This document shows positions 24,392-35,639 of a DNA stretch of 64,000 nucleotides, piece by piece; positions within the stretch are counted from its first letter, which is position 1; every line of letters starts with the position of its first letter. This stretch comes from Maratus speciosus (Eukaryota; Arthropoda; Arachnida; Araneae; Salticidae), in contig OZ010787.1 of assembly GCA_963932465.1 (NCBI GenBank), positions 12,459,284-12,523,283 on the forward strand. The letters run 5' to 3'. The notes beneath the pieces were generated by a model that was given only the letters and a program-made list of their open reading frames with translations, did no database searches and had not been told where the DNA came from. A program made the position numbers and the translations under genes.

Positions 24392-24568
24392 ATATTGTTG
24401 GAAAGGCAAGATACATGCTATGCACCTCCCGACCCCCAAATTTGACCTCCGGGGTGCATTTTTCTAAATTTTGCGGACATCATTCATGCCCCCGGGTTGC
24501 AAATTTGGGAGGAGGGGTTCGGGAGGTGCATAGCATGAATAAATGGCCACAGGCCTTTCCAACAATAT
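24392..24568. mobile_element. MITE with ATATTGTTGGAAAGGC ends
   Basis: ATATTGTTGGAAAGGC at 24392 is matched by GCCTTTCCAACAATAT ending at 24568. Inner blocks ATGCTATGCACCTCCCGA and TCGGGAGGTGCATAGCAT extend the inverted repeat. It interrupts the left arm of the large TIR element: the right arm (30967-30990) shows the uninterrupted order of the flanking blocks. Confidence 0.8.
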
Positions 24569-24734
24569 GCACACTCAGAAATGAATACTCAGATTTCACG
24601 AAATTTTCTTTGTTTTTGACGAAACGGTTTCATGGAATATGCTCCGAGCGAATATTTCGTCAAATTGATGATATTACTTTCTTCACTTGTTTGACGATAT
24701 AAATTTCCTCAAAGTTTCGTCAAAAAAGGGCTGG

Positions 24735-24890
24735 TGGCGCCATCTATTGAACAGTTTGGAAGCTCCTCTACCAAGGGAAGAAAAAAATCACTTCCCGTTT
24801 ACCTCGGCGTGATTTGAACCCGCGGGCTTTGGGGTGGGAGACACTTGCTCTACCGACCAGGCTATTGGGGACTTGTATGAATGTGCTTTT
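24735..24890 (-). repeat. tRNA-derived SINE-like unit
   Basis: On the minus strand an A-box-like TAGCCTGGTCGGTAGAG is followed about 35 nt later by a B-box-like GGGTTCAAATCAC, the spacing of polymerase III internal promoters. The cloverleaf is poor, so this is a SINE head or tRNA pseudogene. Downstream sequence (TTTTTTTCTTCCC, ATAGATGGCGCCACC) would be the body. The exact ends are not clear. Confidence 0.5.
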
Positions 24891-25309
24891 AGACTGATGT
24901 AATGAAAGCTGCTGCGTGATTATATTTTTATAAGATAGATTGTAATTTTATCGGTGCTGAAAGATTTAAGGAAGGCTAATTTATTATTATGTTTTTCTCA
25001 TGGTCAATGAATAATTATAATATGGCTTGATTAAATCATTTATTAGTGAAATTTTCTTTGCTCAATGAATGGTTAGAATATGGTCTGGTTAATTTGTTGC
25101 ACACAAATAACGAACTGTGAAGTGCATATTGCGTGAGATTTTTATCACTTTGAATAGGTGGATACAGCGGCGCACCCAGGATTAAGCTTTGGAGGGGGCT
25201 AGCATATTCTAGAGCTCTACATGTGCCCAAATCTGGCCCGACACGCCGGACGAACTCCGTCCAATTTTATTACATTTCATTCGAAGTCATGGGCGTACCC
25301 AAGGGGGGG

Positions 25310-26650
25310 GGGGGGCTGATGGGGCTACAGCCCCCCCCGAAATTTTCGAAATTGATACGAAAAAATTGCTGGTTTTTTCTTTCCTTTTTGGGAAAATTTT
25401 TCATTTTTTTTCTATCATATAGCGAAATGGCCATTCTCATTAGTCCAATATTACTTCATATTGACTCCAAAGAAGAGAAAAGGGGCTGATGGGGGTTACA
25501 GCCCCCCCCCCCCTTCTCTCGAAATATTCAAAAATTAAATGAAAAAAGTGTTTTTCCCTACTTTTTTGGACAAATCTGTACCTTTTTCTTCTGTCATACA
25601 GCGAAATAGTCATTTTAGTTAATCCCATATTAGTCCACATTGACATCAAAGCATGCTCAAAGATGGGGAGGGGGCTGATGGAATTACAGCCCCCTCATCT
25701 CGAAATAGTCGAAAATGAAATGAAAAAGTAGTGCTAATTTTTTTTTTTTTTCTGCTTGAGAAAAATTTGCATTTTTCTCCTATCATTCAACAGACTCCCT
25801 TCCCTTTAGTTCCATATTAGTGCACAGTAACACTACATTATACCTAAAGATATAAAAGTGACAAATTGGGTTACAGCCCCCTCCCAAAATAGTCGAAAAA
25901 TGAAATGAAAAAAATGCTTTTTTTTTGTTTGTTTGAGATAAAATTTGTAATATTTTTTCTGTAATCCTTAGTTTTTTAGATAAATCTGTAATTTTTTTCT
26001 TCTGTCATACAGCGAAATAGCCATTTATGTTAGTGCCATGTTAGCACATTGACATCACAGCATACCGAAAGAAGGGGAGGGGGCTGATCGGATTACAGAC
26101 CGTCCTCCAAACTAGTAGAAAATGAAATGAAAAAAATGCTTTTTTTCCCTTCTGTTTGAGATTAATTTGTAGTATTTCCCCCCTATCATTCAACAGACTA
26201 GCCGCTCTCTTCTCTTTAGTTCCATATTTGTACACCGTGACATCACATTATACCCAAAGAAGTGAAATGGGGTCACAGCTCCCTCCCAAAATAGTCGAAA
26301 ATGAAATTTTAAAAAATGTTGAATTTTGTTTCTTTTTGTTTGAGATAAATTTGCAACTTTGTTTTCTGCAATATAACGAACTGACATTCTGGTTAGTCCC
26401 GTATTAGCACACATTTACACCACAGTATACCCAAAGAGGGGAAGGGGCTGATGGGGTGACAGGCCCCCATTCAAAATAGTCGAAAATGAAATGAAAAAGG
26501 TGCTGATTTTTTTTTTCTTATTGTTTGAGATAAATTTGTAATTTAGTTTTCTGTTTTACCGCGGATTAGCCATTCTCGTTAGTCCCATGTTAGTCCACAT
26601 AGACACCACAGCATACCCAAAGAAGGTGAAGGAGACTTTATTTTCGGTGG
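25310..26650. repeat. Tandem array, about seven units of 170-220 bp
   Basis: Each unit starts near GGGGCTGATGGGGNTACAGCCCCC, continues GAAATAxTCGAAAATGAAATG, then TTTGAGA(T)AAATTTG, a CTxTCATxxAGCGAAAT block and TAGTCCCATATTAGTxCACA. Unit starts are about 25314, 25485, 25674, 25862, 26084, 26262 and 26447. The first unit's start matches the left end of the inner hAT-like element, so the array probably grew from that terminus. Confidence 0.8.
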
Positions 26651-27109
26651 TGGGGAGAACAATGTTATAGATTTTAAGCTGCAATGACTTTCTTTTGAAT
26701 GAAAGTATATATATATATAAAAAAAAAAACCATTAACTCTTTCCAACTTGATTCGGTGTGGAGCGATCTCAGAATCGGGCCCGTGGCTCTACCCCACGGA
26801 CGATTCTGAGTGGAAAAAAAAATTACAGCAAATTTTCTGAAAGGTTACAGCAGAGGGGGGAATCCCTTCCCGGTGCCAATTATTTCCGTTGCTTTTTGCG
26901 TTAACACTGTTTTCATTTCACGTTGATTTCAGGCTGAGTGTAGATTCCTGCAAGTTGGGTTCGGGTTAACCAGACTTTTAAAAAGTCAGTTCAGCATATT
27001 ACCTCAGTTTAAAACTATACCTATAATAATAAACATAGTTGTTTGTATGTGTGCTGTTTCCTAATGACACCGCTGTGTTTTTTCCACTTTGTTTGTTACA
27101 GGTTTTATC

Positions 27110-27560
27110 ACAACCCCTTTGCCAAAATTCGTACTTTTTCTGTGGTCCTTTGACGAAATCCGCGTTTTTCTGCGGTCCTTTGACGAATTTTGCGTTTTTT
27201 GGGATACTTTGACGAGATTTGCTTTTTTTACGCCGGCCTTTTCCGGAATACGTACTTTTCCCCCCGATCCTTTGTCGAATTTCCAGTTTTTTCCCGCGGC
27301 CTTTAGACGAAATTCGCGTTTTTTCAGCGACCCTTGAAAGAAATTCGCATTTTCTGCGATATTTTGACGAAATTCGCGTTTTTCCGCTGCCCTTTGACGG
27401 AATACACGTTTTTTACGCGATCCTTTGTCGAAATTTGCATTTTTCGCGTCTTTTTGACGAAATTCGCGTTTTTTCTGTGAACATTTGACGACATTCACGT
27501 TTTTTCCGCGACCCTTTGGCGAAATTTGCGTGTTTTCCGCGATCCTTTTTCGAAATTTGC
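27110..27560. repeat. Minisatellite block 1, about 31-bp unit, about 14 copies
   Basis: The core is TTTGACGAAATTCGCGTTTTT followed by a YCGCGRYCC spacer. Copies recur every 30-33 bp and alternate between GACGAAATTCGCG, GACGGAATACRCG and GTCGAAATTTGC variants. Long open frames in several phases on both strands result from the stop-poor unit. Confidence 0.85.
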
Positions 27561-27979
27561 TTAAGGCTGTTCTTAACTGATCTGCTCAACAAGCGCAAAA
27601 CGTTTTGACACATTTACAAATTCATTTTTTAACGGAAAGATATAAAATTGGAAAGCCAGGCCGTGGAAGCGATTTGGAATTGAACTGTTTTTTCCATTTT
27701 TTTATCATTAAGTTACCTATTGAGTTATAAGCATTTTTGATCACGTGACAAACACGATTTTTGCCCTTCACGGACTGGTTTGTCTGCTTTCTTCGGGAAC
27801 TTCGGTTCAAGACGTCAACTTTGGCACCATTATGTGAAAGATCTATTGCGTTTGCAAAAAAAAACGGAAAAAAAACTCGATTACATAGTTTCTGAACAAC
27901 AAGACCTGCTAGTTTCATGCATTTCCGAACAAAAATAAAGCAAAACTTATGTCAGAAAGTTGCCGTTTTGTATTTGAGA
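27561..27979. other. Non-repetitive spacer between minisatellite blocks
   Basis: About 400 bp without the minisatellite motif. I do not recognise it; the minus-strand open frame at 27622-27918 has no identifiable domain. Confidence 0.4.
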
Positions 27980-29760
27980 ACACTCTTAATGGCCTTCGCG
28001 TTTTTCCGCGGCCCTTTGACGAAAATTGCAGTTTTTTTTGCGATTCTTTGAGAGTCGGTTTTTCTACGCGGCCTTTGTCGGAACATGTACTTTTCGCGAT
28101 CCTTTGTCGCGAAATTCGCGTTTTTTCGCGGCACTTCGACGGAATACGCGTCTTTTTCGCGATTCTTTGTCGAATTTTGTTTTTTCCCCCGCGGCTTTTA
28201 GATGAAATTCGCGTTTTTCTGCTGTCCTTTGACGGAATACACGTTTTTTTCGCGATCCTTTGTCAAAATTTGCATTTTCAACGGTTTTTTGACGAAATTC
28301 GCGTTTTTCCCGCGATCCTTTTACGAAATTCACGTTTTCTCCGCGATCCTGATCGACAGTTTTTTTGTGATTTTCTGGCGAAATTCGCGTTTTTTCGCGG
28401 CGGAATTCTTCGACGGAATACGCGTCTTTTCGCGATTCTTTGTCAAAATTTGCATTTTTTCAGCGGCTTTTTGACGAAACTCGTTTTCTTTTCCGGGCCC
28501 TCCGACGGAATACGCGTTTTTTTCGTGATCCTACGTCGAAATTTGCTTTTTTTGAGCGACTTTTTGACGAAATTCGGGTTTTTTCCGCAATCCTTTGACG
28601 AAATTTGCGTTTTTTCCACGATCCTTTCTTGAAATTCGCGTTTTTTAAAACGGCCTTCGCGTTTTTTCGCGGCTCTTTGACGAAATTCATGGCTTTTTTG
28701 CGATGCTTTAACGAGATTCGCTTTTTCTACGCAGACTTTGTCGGAATACGAGCTTTTTTCCGCGATTCTTTGTCGAGTTTCGCATTTTTTCCCGCTGTCG
28801 AAATTTGCGTTTTCTCCATGGGCCTTTGGCGAAAATCGCGATTTTTTGGAGAAATTTTCCTTTTTTCCTCGGCCCTTCGATGGAATATGCGTCTTTTCGC
28901 GATCCTTTGCCAAAATTTGCAGGCTTTTTGACGAAACTCGCTTTCTTTTCCGCGGCCCTTCGACTTAATACGATTTTTTTCCTTGAACCTTCGTCGAAAT
29001 TTGCTCTTTTTTTGGACGAAACTCGCGTTTTTTCCGCCGTCCTTTCACAAAATTCGCGTTTTTTGGGATAATTTGACGAGATTAGCTTTTTCTACGCGGC
29101 CCTTTGTCGGAATACGTCATTTCTCTCACGATCCTTTGTCGAATTATGCGGTTTTTTTTGCGGCCCTTCGACGAAATCGCGTTTTTTGCAATCTTTAGAC
29201 GAAATTCGCGTTTTACGTGGCCCTTCGACGGGATACGCATTTTTTTTCGCGATCCTTTGTCGAAATTTGCGTTTTTGCGGGGGTTTTTTGCGAATTTCGC
29301 GATTTTTTTCCGAGGCTTTTTGACGAAATTCGCATTTTATTCACGATCCCTTGTTGAAAGTTACACTCTTTCCTTGTCTTTTTCACGAAATTCGCATATT
29401 TTTACGATCCTTTAACGAAATTCACGTTTTTTGCAATCCTTTGACGAAATTCGCGTTTTCTCCACGGCCCTTTGATGGAATATGTTTTTTCGACATCAAT
29501 TGTCGAAATTCGCGTTTTTTCCGCGATCCCTTGATAAACTTCACTTTTTTCCTGGAGTCGTTTGGCGAAATTCACGTTTTTTCAGTGGTCATTAGACGAA
29601 ATTCGCGTTTCCTCACGGTCATTAGACGAAATTCGCGTTTCCTCCGCGGTCATTTGACAAAAATTGCATTTCCTCCGCGATCATTTGACGAAATTCGTGT
29701 TTTCTCCCCGATCCATTTACGAAATTTGATTTTTTTGCGATCCTATGACGGATTTTTTAA
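27980..29760. repeat. Minisatellite block 2, about 31-bp unit, more than 50 copies
   Basis: Same unit as the block at 27110-27560. Sub-variants follow each other in a loosely repeating order (CCCTTCGACGGAATACGCG, then ATCCTTTGTCGAAATTTGC, then CTTTTTGACGAAATTCGCG), suggesting a higher-order unit of about 90-130 bp. Later copies (29580-29700) change to GGTCATTAGACGAAATTCGC. A small related cluster lies at 56906-57190. Confidence 0.85.
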
Positions 29761-31333
29761 AATTTTTGGAACCTCATGCCTTAAATTTTTGGAAATTTCG
29801 GAACAGTGCTCCCCCTTTCCCCTCTCTGGCTGCGCCCCCCTCCCCCTCCCCGCATTATTGTCAAAAATTATTTCCGTTTACAACAAAATTCAACATGTTT
29901 CGTAAGATATGGAACGTTATGGAAATTTAAGTCAGCCCCCCCCCCCCCGAAATAAAATCCTGCGTACGCCACTGTTCGAAGTGGACGAGGCTGTTCGAGC
30001 TCGGACATATAATTTTTCTGTTGACTTGAACAGAGCTGTAATCAGACAGCGAAGCCAAGGGGAGTGGGATGGCTCTGCCTATTTTTGATGGGAGGTTTAA
30101 ACATGTTTCATAATTAATATATATATATATATTGTTTTAATTAGTAAGTATTATATATGTTAATATTTCAAATTTCATAAGAAAATTTATAAATAAGAGA
30201 AAAAATTTGGGACAAGATCAATATTTTTCAAAATTTCCATTTTTCTAAGGACCTATTAAAAATAATAAAACAAACCTTTTATAATTTTACAAAATTTTAA
30301 ATACTTAGTCTAGTCTCGTAGTCTGGGAGGGGCTCCAGCCCCCTTAGCTCCCCCCGTGGGTGCGCCAATGGGTGGATAAGATTTTAACACTTTACTTTTT
30401 ATAAAAGGGAGAGGGATCAATTATGTTTATTTTTAATCTGATTGAAAACAGAATATACTTCTTAAATAAATTTTAAAAAAAGATATCCCGGATCTTTGAA
30501 ATTTTATTGATTAAATTTTCTTTTTGGATGTTTTTGAACACAGGAAATATATTCTTTTCGAATTAAAACATAACGAACAACAACATAAGTAATAATAATA
30601 ATAATAATAAGCATTCCTAAAAATTTTAACAGCTAAAAAAATAACTTATGAAGAAATAATAACTACCTATATTTCAGTATTTTCTGAAAAGCACTAAAAA
30701 GTGCTGTTTTAAAAATAAATTATTACGGGATTAATAGAAACAAGCAAATATCTGCTTGCTAAAATCGCAGGATTTGAGGAGGTACAGCAACGGTTTCCTT
30801 AAAATGCATTGAGTCTGACCGTGATTGAGGAAAAACTTTCGTCAAATATCTGAGAGTTTAACTTTCCTTAAAAGTCACGTGATGGTGATAGGAAATGATC
30901 GTCAAAAACGACGAAATACAGCTTGAGGATTGCTAAATCGTCAAAAGTGAGAATTCTATTTCTGAGAGTGTGTCACATGTCGGGGTGGGCAAAAGTTAGA
31001 AAAATGCCCCTCTTTGGGTCTTCTATCACGCCTCCTGGAATACATCCTCTCCCCTCTCTTTGAAATACCGCTTGCAGAAATGTGTTACTGTGCACGGTGA
31101 CTATATAGAAAGGGACTAATACAATGTAGCAATTATTTCTATGTGAGGGCAAAAACTTATTGATACACCCTCGTACAGGACTGCTCAAATAATTCGGATA
31201 ATTTTCCGATTGTAGATGGGAACAGCTGAAATTGGGTTTTCAAATATGTTATGCATTTCCGTATGGTTGAATTAGCTATAATGTTTTAACTTATTAGTTT
31301 TGTTACATTATTCTGAATGTGTTGGAAAGTGTT

Positions 31334-32713
31334 ACATAATCTATGCTTGACGCATGCTTTTTTTCTTTCTTGTTTTTTCTAAAAGTGATCACTGTAACAA
31401 TTTAAATTCAAAGGAATACACTAAACTTAATCTTCGCAATTGCTAGTATGTATACGTGTATAGAAAAATATTTTGCGTTGACCACAGTATATATACTTCG
31501 TCGGTTAGTTTTAGAATCAGGTCTTTATTTACTATATTATATGTCGCCTTCAAATACTATGGATATCTCTCTTCTGATTATCACCAAAACAAAAATTTAA
31601 CGTTATAGACATTAGGCGCATCCCACACTGAGACGACAAGCGACATGAAGCCGCAACATGTAGCGCAAAAACCGGTCGAAACAAAGAATGAACTTGTTTC
31701 AAACCTGTTTTAAACCAGTTTTTCCAGCGAATTCAAACGACATGTCTTATGTGCCTCCTTAATGTGGGACTTGCCTTAGTTTTAATTTTAACCCTTTAAA
31801 TCCATATAGAAAAGGTTGAAACGAGTAAAATTTGACATTATAAACATTAGTTTTAACACTCAAAATCCATATCAGAAATGTTGAAACGGATAAAATTTAA
31901 ATAATTTTTTAATGCTCTTGTAAGTTCTAAAGTTTAATTAAAATAAGGTTTTGAAAATCATCATTAAATGAAACACCTTTCATTGTTTAAAAGAATTTGT
32001 TATTTGTTCTTTCAAAGAGTCGTTACTTTCCGGATGTGTTACTTCCTTCGCACCTGAGTCTGTCTTTCATAAGCGGAAAAGATTCTTATCGCCTCACAAT
32101 CCCATATTGCGAAATATAACAATAATTTACTCTAGAAATTATTTTTAGTCAATAATGTGACAATTGTCGCGTGATTATAGAAAATTCATGACTGCCAATA
32201 TTTCGTTTTTTCCAAGTCAAGTAAATGTAATTAGAACCAGTAAAATTATTTCATGAAATGTTTCTTAGTTTTAATGTGGTTATTAATTAACTTCTTTATT
32301 TAATACGATTTCTGGTTTTATTTAATTTGTAAAAAAAGAAATCCGGGTCATTGGGAGGTATAAAAGTTATATAATTCAAAACTGTCTCTTGTAAAGGCAA
32401 ACAATCAAATAAAAATTAAATTTTAAAAAAATCAAAAAACCCGACTGCGTAAAAAGCAATCTAATCAATTATTTCTCATCAATGTGAAACTTTTTTTTAT
32501 ATTACTTACCTATTTTTTATTTACTTGTATTGATGACTTTTAAGTTGTGTTTAATTGTTAGTTCCTATCTATAAACACTGTTTTGATGAGGCCTATAGAT
32601 GTCTATGATGATTAGAGTTGCAGTAAAGCTAGAAATCCTACCTACGCAACTTCCAGGTCGTATAATATTTAAACGGAGCTTCTGATTGTAAAATAGTCAA
32701 TAAAACATCGTCT
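31334..32713. other. Gene-free stretch
   Basis: No supported gene. Two diverged copies of an about 70-bp block (AATCCATAT, AGAAA, GTTGAAACG, AAAATTT) lie at 31797 and 31866, and a short inverted ATCCCACA/TGTGGGAC pair brackets 31618-31770. Confidence 0.4.
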
Positions 32714-32775
32714 TGAGTGGCATATCATTGGATAGGTCTTTCAAAATGAAGACCTATCCAATGATATGCCACTCA
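32714..32775. repeat. Perfect 27-bp hairpin
   Basis: Arms 32714-32740 and 32749-32775 are perfectly complementary around an 8-nt loop (TCAAAATG). The arm contains ATCATTGGATAGGTC, which also appears in the mariner-type element at about 44288, so this is probably a foldback of a mariner fragment. Confidence 0.9.
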
Positions 32776-33421
32776 ATAGGGTGCGTAAAGTATTTTTTTC
32801 GTCTCTACCGCCATTTTGTATTTTACAGCAGCCATTTTGAATTTTCTAAAAACAAAAGCTAGCCTATAACCATCGGACGGTTAAGACGAATCGATAGAGA
32901 CCTCATTCATTAAAATACATCCAGCCGTTGGGATGTATCGAGGGTATAAAGAAATCCACATACCCAGATACGCGTGAAACACATAACCCTTCTTGGCAGT
33001 CGGGTAATAAAGAGAGCTATTGAAATAGTGAGACAGATTTTGTTGCACAGTAAAGTTGATTTCAGTTGCTCTTAATAAACTAAAAAATATATACGTCAGA
33101 ATATGCCTGCATAAAGGAAAAATTAGTCAAAATTATTTTTGACTCGGGTCTGCGAGGTTACTTTTTTATGCTTATTGTTATAAAAAATAGTAAGTGGTTA
33201 AAAAATGCATATCTTTAATTATCTAAGAAACAAAAATTTCTTAGCATTCTAAAGTGGTCAAAATTTAGCTTCATTCACACTTCTTTTCATCTTTTTCTCT
33301 CATCCTTCTTTAAGATTTAACAATAACAAAACTTTTCCAGTTATAAAAATGTTACGGAAATGTTTTAAATTAAAAATATTTTACACTATCTCTCCAAAGA
33401 ATATTATTCAGCCTTTTTATT
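32776..33421. other. Gene-free stretch, probably old repeat
   Basis: No supported gene. The segment 32780-33020 is less A+T-rich than its surroundings and reads like an old interspersed repeat (GCCATTTTG repeats, GATACGCGTGAAACACATAA), but I cannot place it in a class. Confidence 0.35.
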
Positions 33422-35029
33422 AACACTTTCCAATATAGTTGAAAAGTGTTTATGAATTCGGTTTGTCTGTTCGTCTGTCTGTCAGTGCTCCAGCTGAAGT
33501 AAATATAGCCCGATTGACATGAAATTGATATATGTTATTGGGATTTACTATGGCTTATTCGGTATTGAAAATGGCGTAGCATTGACGGTTCATCTACAAC
33601 AGGATCGGTGAACCTTTTAGCGTGCGCGTGCCAAATTTTCACAAGCACTATCTAATCAACAAAGTAACGTGCCAAACTTTGTTAGAAAATAATTTTGCAG
33701 TGTGCAATGTTTATACAAAAATACTAGTTAAAAAACAGTTGCTTTCATGCATTAATAATTAAAAAATATAAAAAATTAAAATGCGATTTCTCTGTATTTT
33801 AGAATAAACTATTAAACTAGCAAAATTTTAATTCGTAAATATGATTTACTTATGTAGTACGTACTGTATCAAGGAAATAAAGATCAAAATTTTTATTTTA
33901 GTAATTTTTGACTTTATTATTAATGCAACATCTGGTTATAATTATCCAAGTTGCCTTAAACAGTGTATCAATAACTTATTGATGAAATTTTTGTTGATGT
34001 TCGATGGAGATTTATTTATAACTGATTCATATTTTGACAGTTTTATAAATACGCTTAGAAATTGGATCCATTTTCCATCTTATTGCAGTGACTGTCTAAC
34101 AAAATTAGTCTGAAAAATGCAACTTTGTAAATCCCTATAGAAAGGCAAAATACATGTTAAAAACCCTGCATAACATAGCAGGAAAAGAAAATTATTTTGA
34201 TGTGTTAATCATGCAAAAATAGATGCATTTTTTGTGGTAGACATTGGAACAAAATTTTATTGATTAAAATAGATTTTAAAAAAAAGAATCTTATCTGTAT
34301 AATGATTATAAAATTTATTTTTTCGCGTGCCAGAGAAATTGTCTTACGTGCCAACTCTGGCACGCGTGCCATAGTTTCGCCAACCCTGATCTACAGGGAC
34401 GCTCAAAAGAATTCCGTCACATTACGGTCTAGGGGGGGGGGGGTGATATTACACTATTTTAAACACACTGAAATTGATATATATCGCTGAGGTGTAATAC
34501 GAGATTCTTATTATAGAATAGGTGTGCATAGAATTTATACTTCATTTACAGGGACACACAAAAGAATTTGGCTGCAAAAGAAAATGAACAATAGTGGAAT
34601 TATTGAAACCTACAAATAATAATTGTTGGAAGTGCGTTTTCAGTTGTGGTATACGTTTTTAAATTTAATTATTTTTTTTAAATATTACTTGATATTATGA
34701 ATTCTATAGATCTTATACAGGGCCATGCCAAAGTTCTCAACAAGATCAGTTTATTGGCGGAAATTCCTGAATGGAAATTTTCAACTGCGCTATGCGTTTA
34801 ATTGAACTACCTTATAGCATACTATGTACTATACATACATAGCCATAGATCCTATACAGGGCTGCACAAAAAATCGCATATTTTCTCGACTCTTCATGGT
34901 AATAGCAGAAATTTAGTTTTCAAATACGTTACGGTTATGCGTTTTCGAAAATGTTCATTTAGACATCCCCTTTCACCTTAGTAAACTCTGAAGTTTTGTT
35001 GTAGCATTGAGAATGTTTTAGAAAGTGTT
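33422..35029. mobile_element. AACACTTTCC-ended dispersed repeat, copy 2
   Basis: It begins AACACTTTCCAATATAGTTG and ends ...TTTTAGAAAGTGTT, inverted ends as in the copy at 21334-31333. After a GTCTGTCTGTC block it has modules at about 34394, 34550, 34721 and 34858, each starting with TACAGGG or a close variant and CACAAAAGAATT or CAAAAG. A hAT-like element (33600-34388) is inserted at the first module. Confidence 0.7.
33600..34388. mobile_element. hAT-like element with near-identical 8-bp duplication
   Basis: The left end CAGGATCGGTGAACCTTTTA and the right end in reverse CAGGGTTGGCGAAACTATGG, followed by GGCACGCGTGCC-type subterminal sequence, are typical hAT termini. Flanks are ATCTACAA (33592-33599) and ATCTACAG (34389-34396), seven of eight bases alike. 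A 90-codon frame inside (33841-34113) has no recognised domain. Confidence 0.8.
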
Positions 35030-35221
35030 CCATAATCTATGCTGTACGCATGATTTTTCGTTCTTGTTTATTCTTAAAAGAGAAAAATACATTTCATATT
35101 CCTATTTTCAATTAATAAATCCTTTGATTTTATTGGGGTTTTTTTTTGGGGGGGGGGGATAACACCTGTAAGAATATTATTCAATGTCACCATGGAATAT
35201 GTCAACTTTTAAAAAAATAAC

Positions 35222-35605
35222 AATAAAATGAAAGAGCAACTCAAACAGTTTTACCTACAAGCTTACAAGTGTTCAATGTGAGCACCTTTCGTCACACGGC
35301 ACACATTAAGTCGATAGCTCAGCTCTATTCAAACGTTGATTAGTGTTTGTGGAGTCATTGTTGCAACAGCTGCAATGGTCAGCTGGTAGTGGCGGCACAT
35401 ACACACGATCTTTTATGAACCCCACAGGCAGAAATCACATGGCGTCAGATCGGACGAGCGTCTGAACAGAACTTCTTTGCTAATCAACGTTTGGGAAGAA
35501 CTGAGCTACCGACTTGATGTGTGCCGTGTGACGAAAGGTGCTCACATTGAACACTTGTAAGCTTGTAGGTAAAACTGTTTGAATTGCTCTTTCATTTATG
35601 TATTA
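35222..35605. pseudogene. Two mariner-type transposase 3' ends in inverted orientation
   Basis: Arms 35226-35328 (minus) and 35503-35597 (plus) are inverted copies. Each encodes the C-terminal tail of a mariner-type transposase, ELSYRL(N/D)VCRVTKGAHIE, followed by a stop. The left arm also shows a DRVY motif upstream. This is the same tail type as in the remnant at 44343-44606 (ELEYRLDILQATKGVHVEIY). The centre lacks catalytic residues, so only 3' ends survive. Confidence 0.75.
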
Positions 35606-35639
35606 ATTATAATTTTAAGTTTTACGCAATAAATACTAC

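Larger units (their letters stand above)
25288..29974. mobile_element. hAT-like element (inner) carrying two tandem arrays
   Basis: The left end CATGGGCGTACCCAAGG and the right end in reverse CAGTGGCGTACGCAGGAT are flanked by the identical octamer TTCGAAGT (25280-25287, 29975-29982). The 4.7-kb interior is almost entirely tandem sequence: about seven units of about 185 bp (25310-26650), then two blocks of an about 31-bp minisatellite (27110-27560, 27980-29760). No transposase frame is seen, so it would have moved by proteins supplied elsewhere. Confidence 0.85.
25165..30370. mobile_element. hAT-like element (outer) with 8-bp target duplication
   Basis: The left end CAGCGGCGCACCCAGGATTA and the right end in reverse CATTGGCGCACCCACGGGGG are matching hAT-type termini, flanked on both sides by GGTGGATA (25157-25164, 30371-30378). 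Without the inner element it is about 0.5 kb. G-rich and C-rich blocks follow each end. It lies within the TA-flanked element 22012-31173. Confidence 0.8.
22012..31173. mobile_element. Large TA-flanked TIR element hosting further insertions
   Basis: The termini are CGAGGGTGTATCAATAAGTT, identical in inverted orientation at 31154-31173, with TA on both sides. Inverted homology continues inward for over 250 bp (AGAAATAATTG, CACCGTGCAC, TTCAAAGAG, ATTCCAGGAGGCG), but the left arm is broken by later insertions. Removing the element rejoins the flanks into CATCATATACAGG..., the same context as intact copies at about 40155 and 34850. The TA duplication and ends suggest Tc1/mariner. No transposase was found. 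Confidence 0.8.
21334..31333. mobile_element. AACACTTTCC-ended dispersed repeat, copy 1, split by a 9.2-kb insertion
   Basis: The left end reads AACACTTCCAACAAAGTTG...AAGTGTT, a self-complementary terminus. The right end (31320-31333) reads TGTTGGAAAGTGTT, the inverted repeat of the start. Inside is a chain of modules of about 150-170 bp, each beginning with a variant of TACAGGGACACACAAAAGAA (about 21512, 21720, 21867, then 31174 after the insertion). The copy at 33422-35029 has the same order of parts. No coding sequence was recognised. Confidence 0.7.

Noticed and set aside
24028..24393. 121-codon minus-strand frame with VPVRE repeats
   Set aside because: The peptide repeats come from the CACGAACCGGAACA tandem repeat; it crosses an element boundary at 24011-24013 closely and has no known domain.
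27949..28632. 227-codon plus-strand open frame
   Set aside because: It is the minisatellite read in one phase; other phases and the opposite strand are equally open, and the composition is purely repeat-driven.
27110..29760. CRISPR-like regular array
   Set aside because: Unit and spacer are both repeated and diverged, unit is 31 bp without unique spacers, and the setting is eukaryotic; it is a minisatellite.
33841..34113. 90-codon plus-strand frame inside a hAT-like element
   Set aside because: No domain, biased A+T-rich composition, and lies in a non-autonomous element with no transposase motifs.
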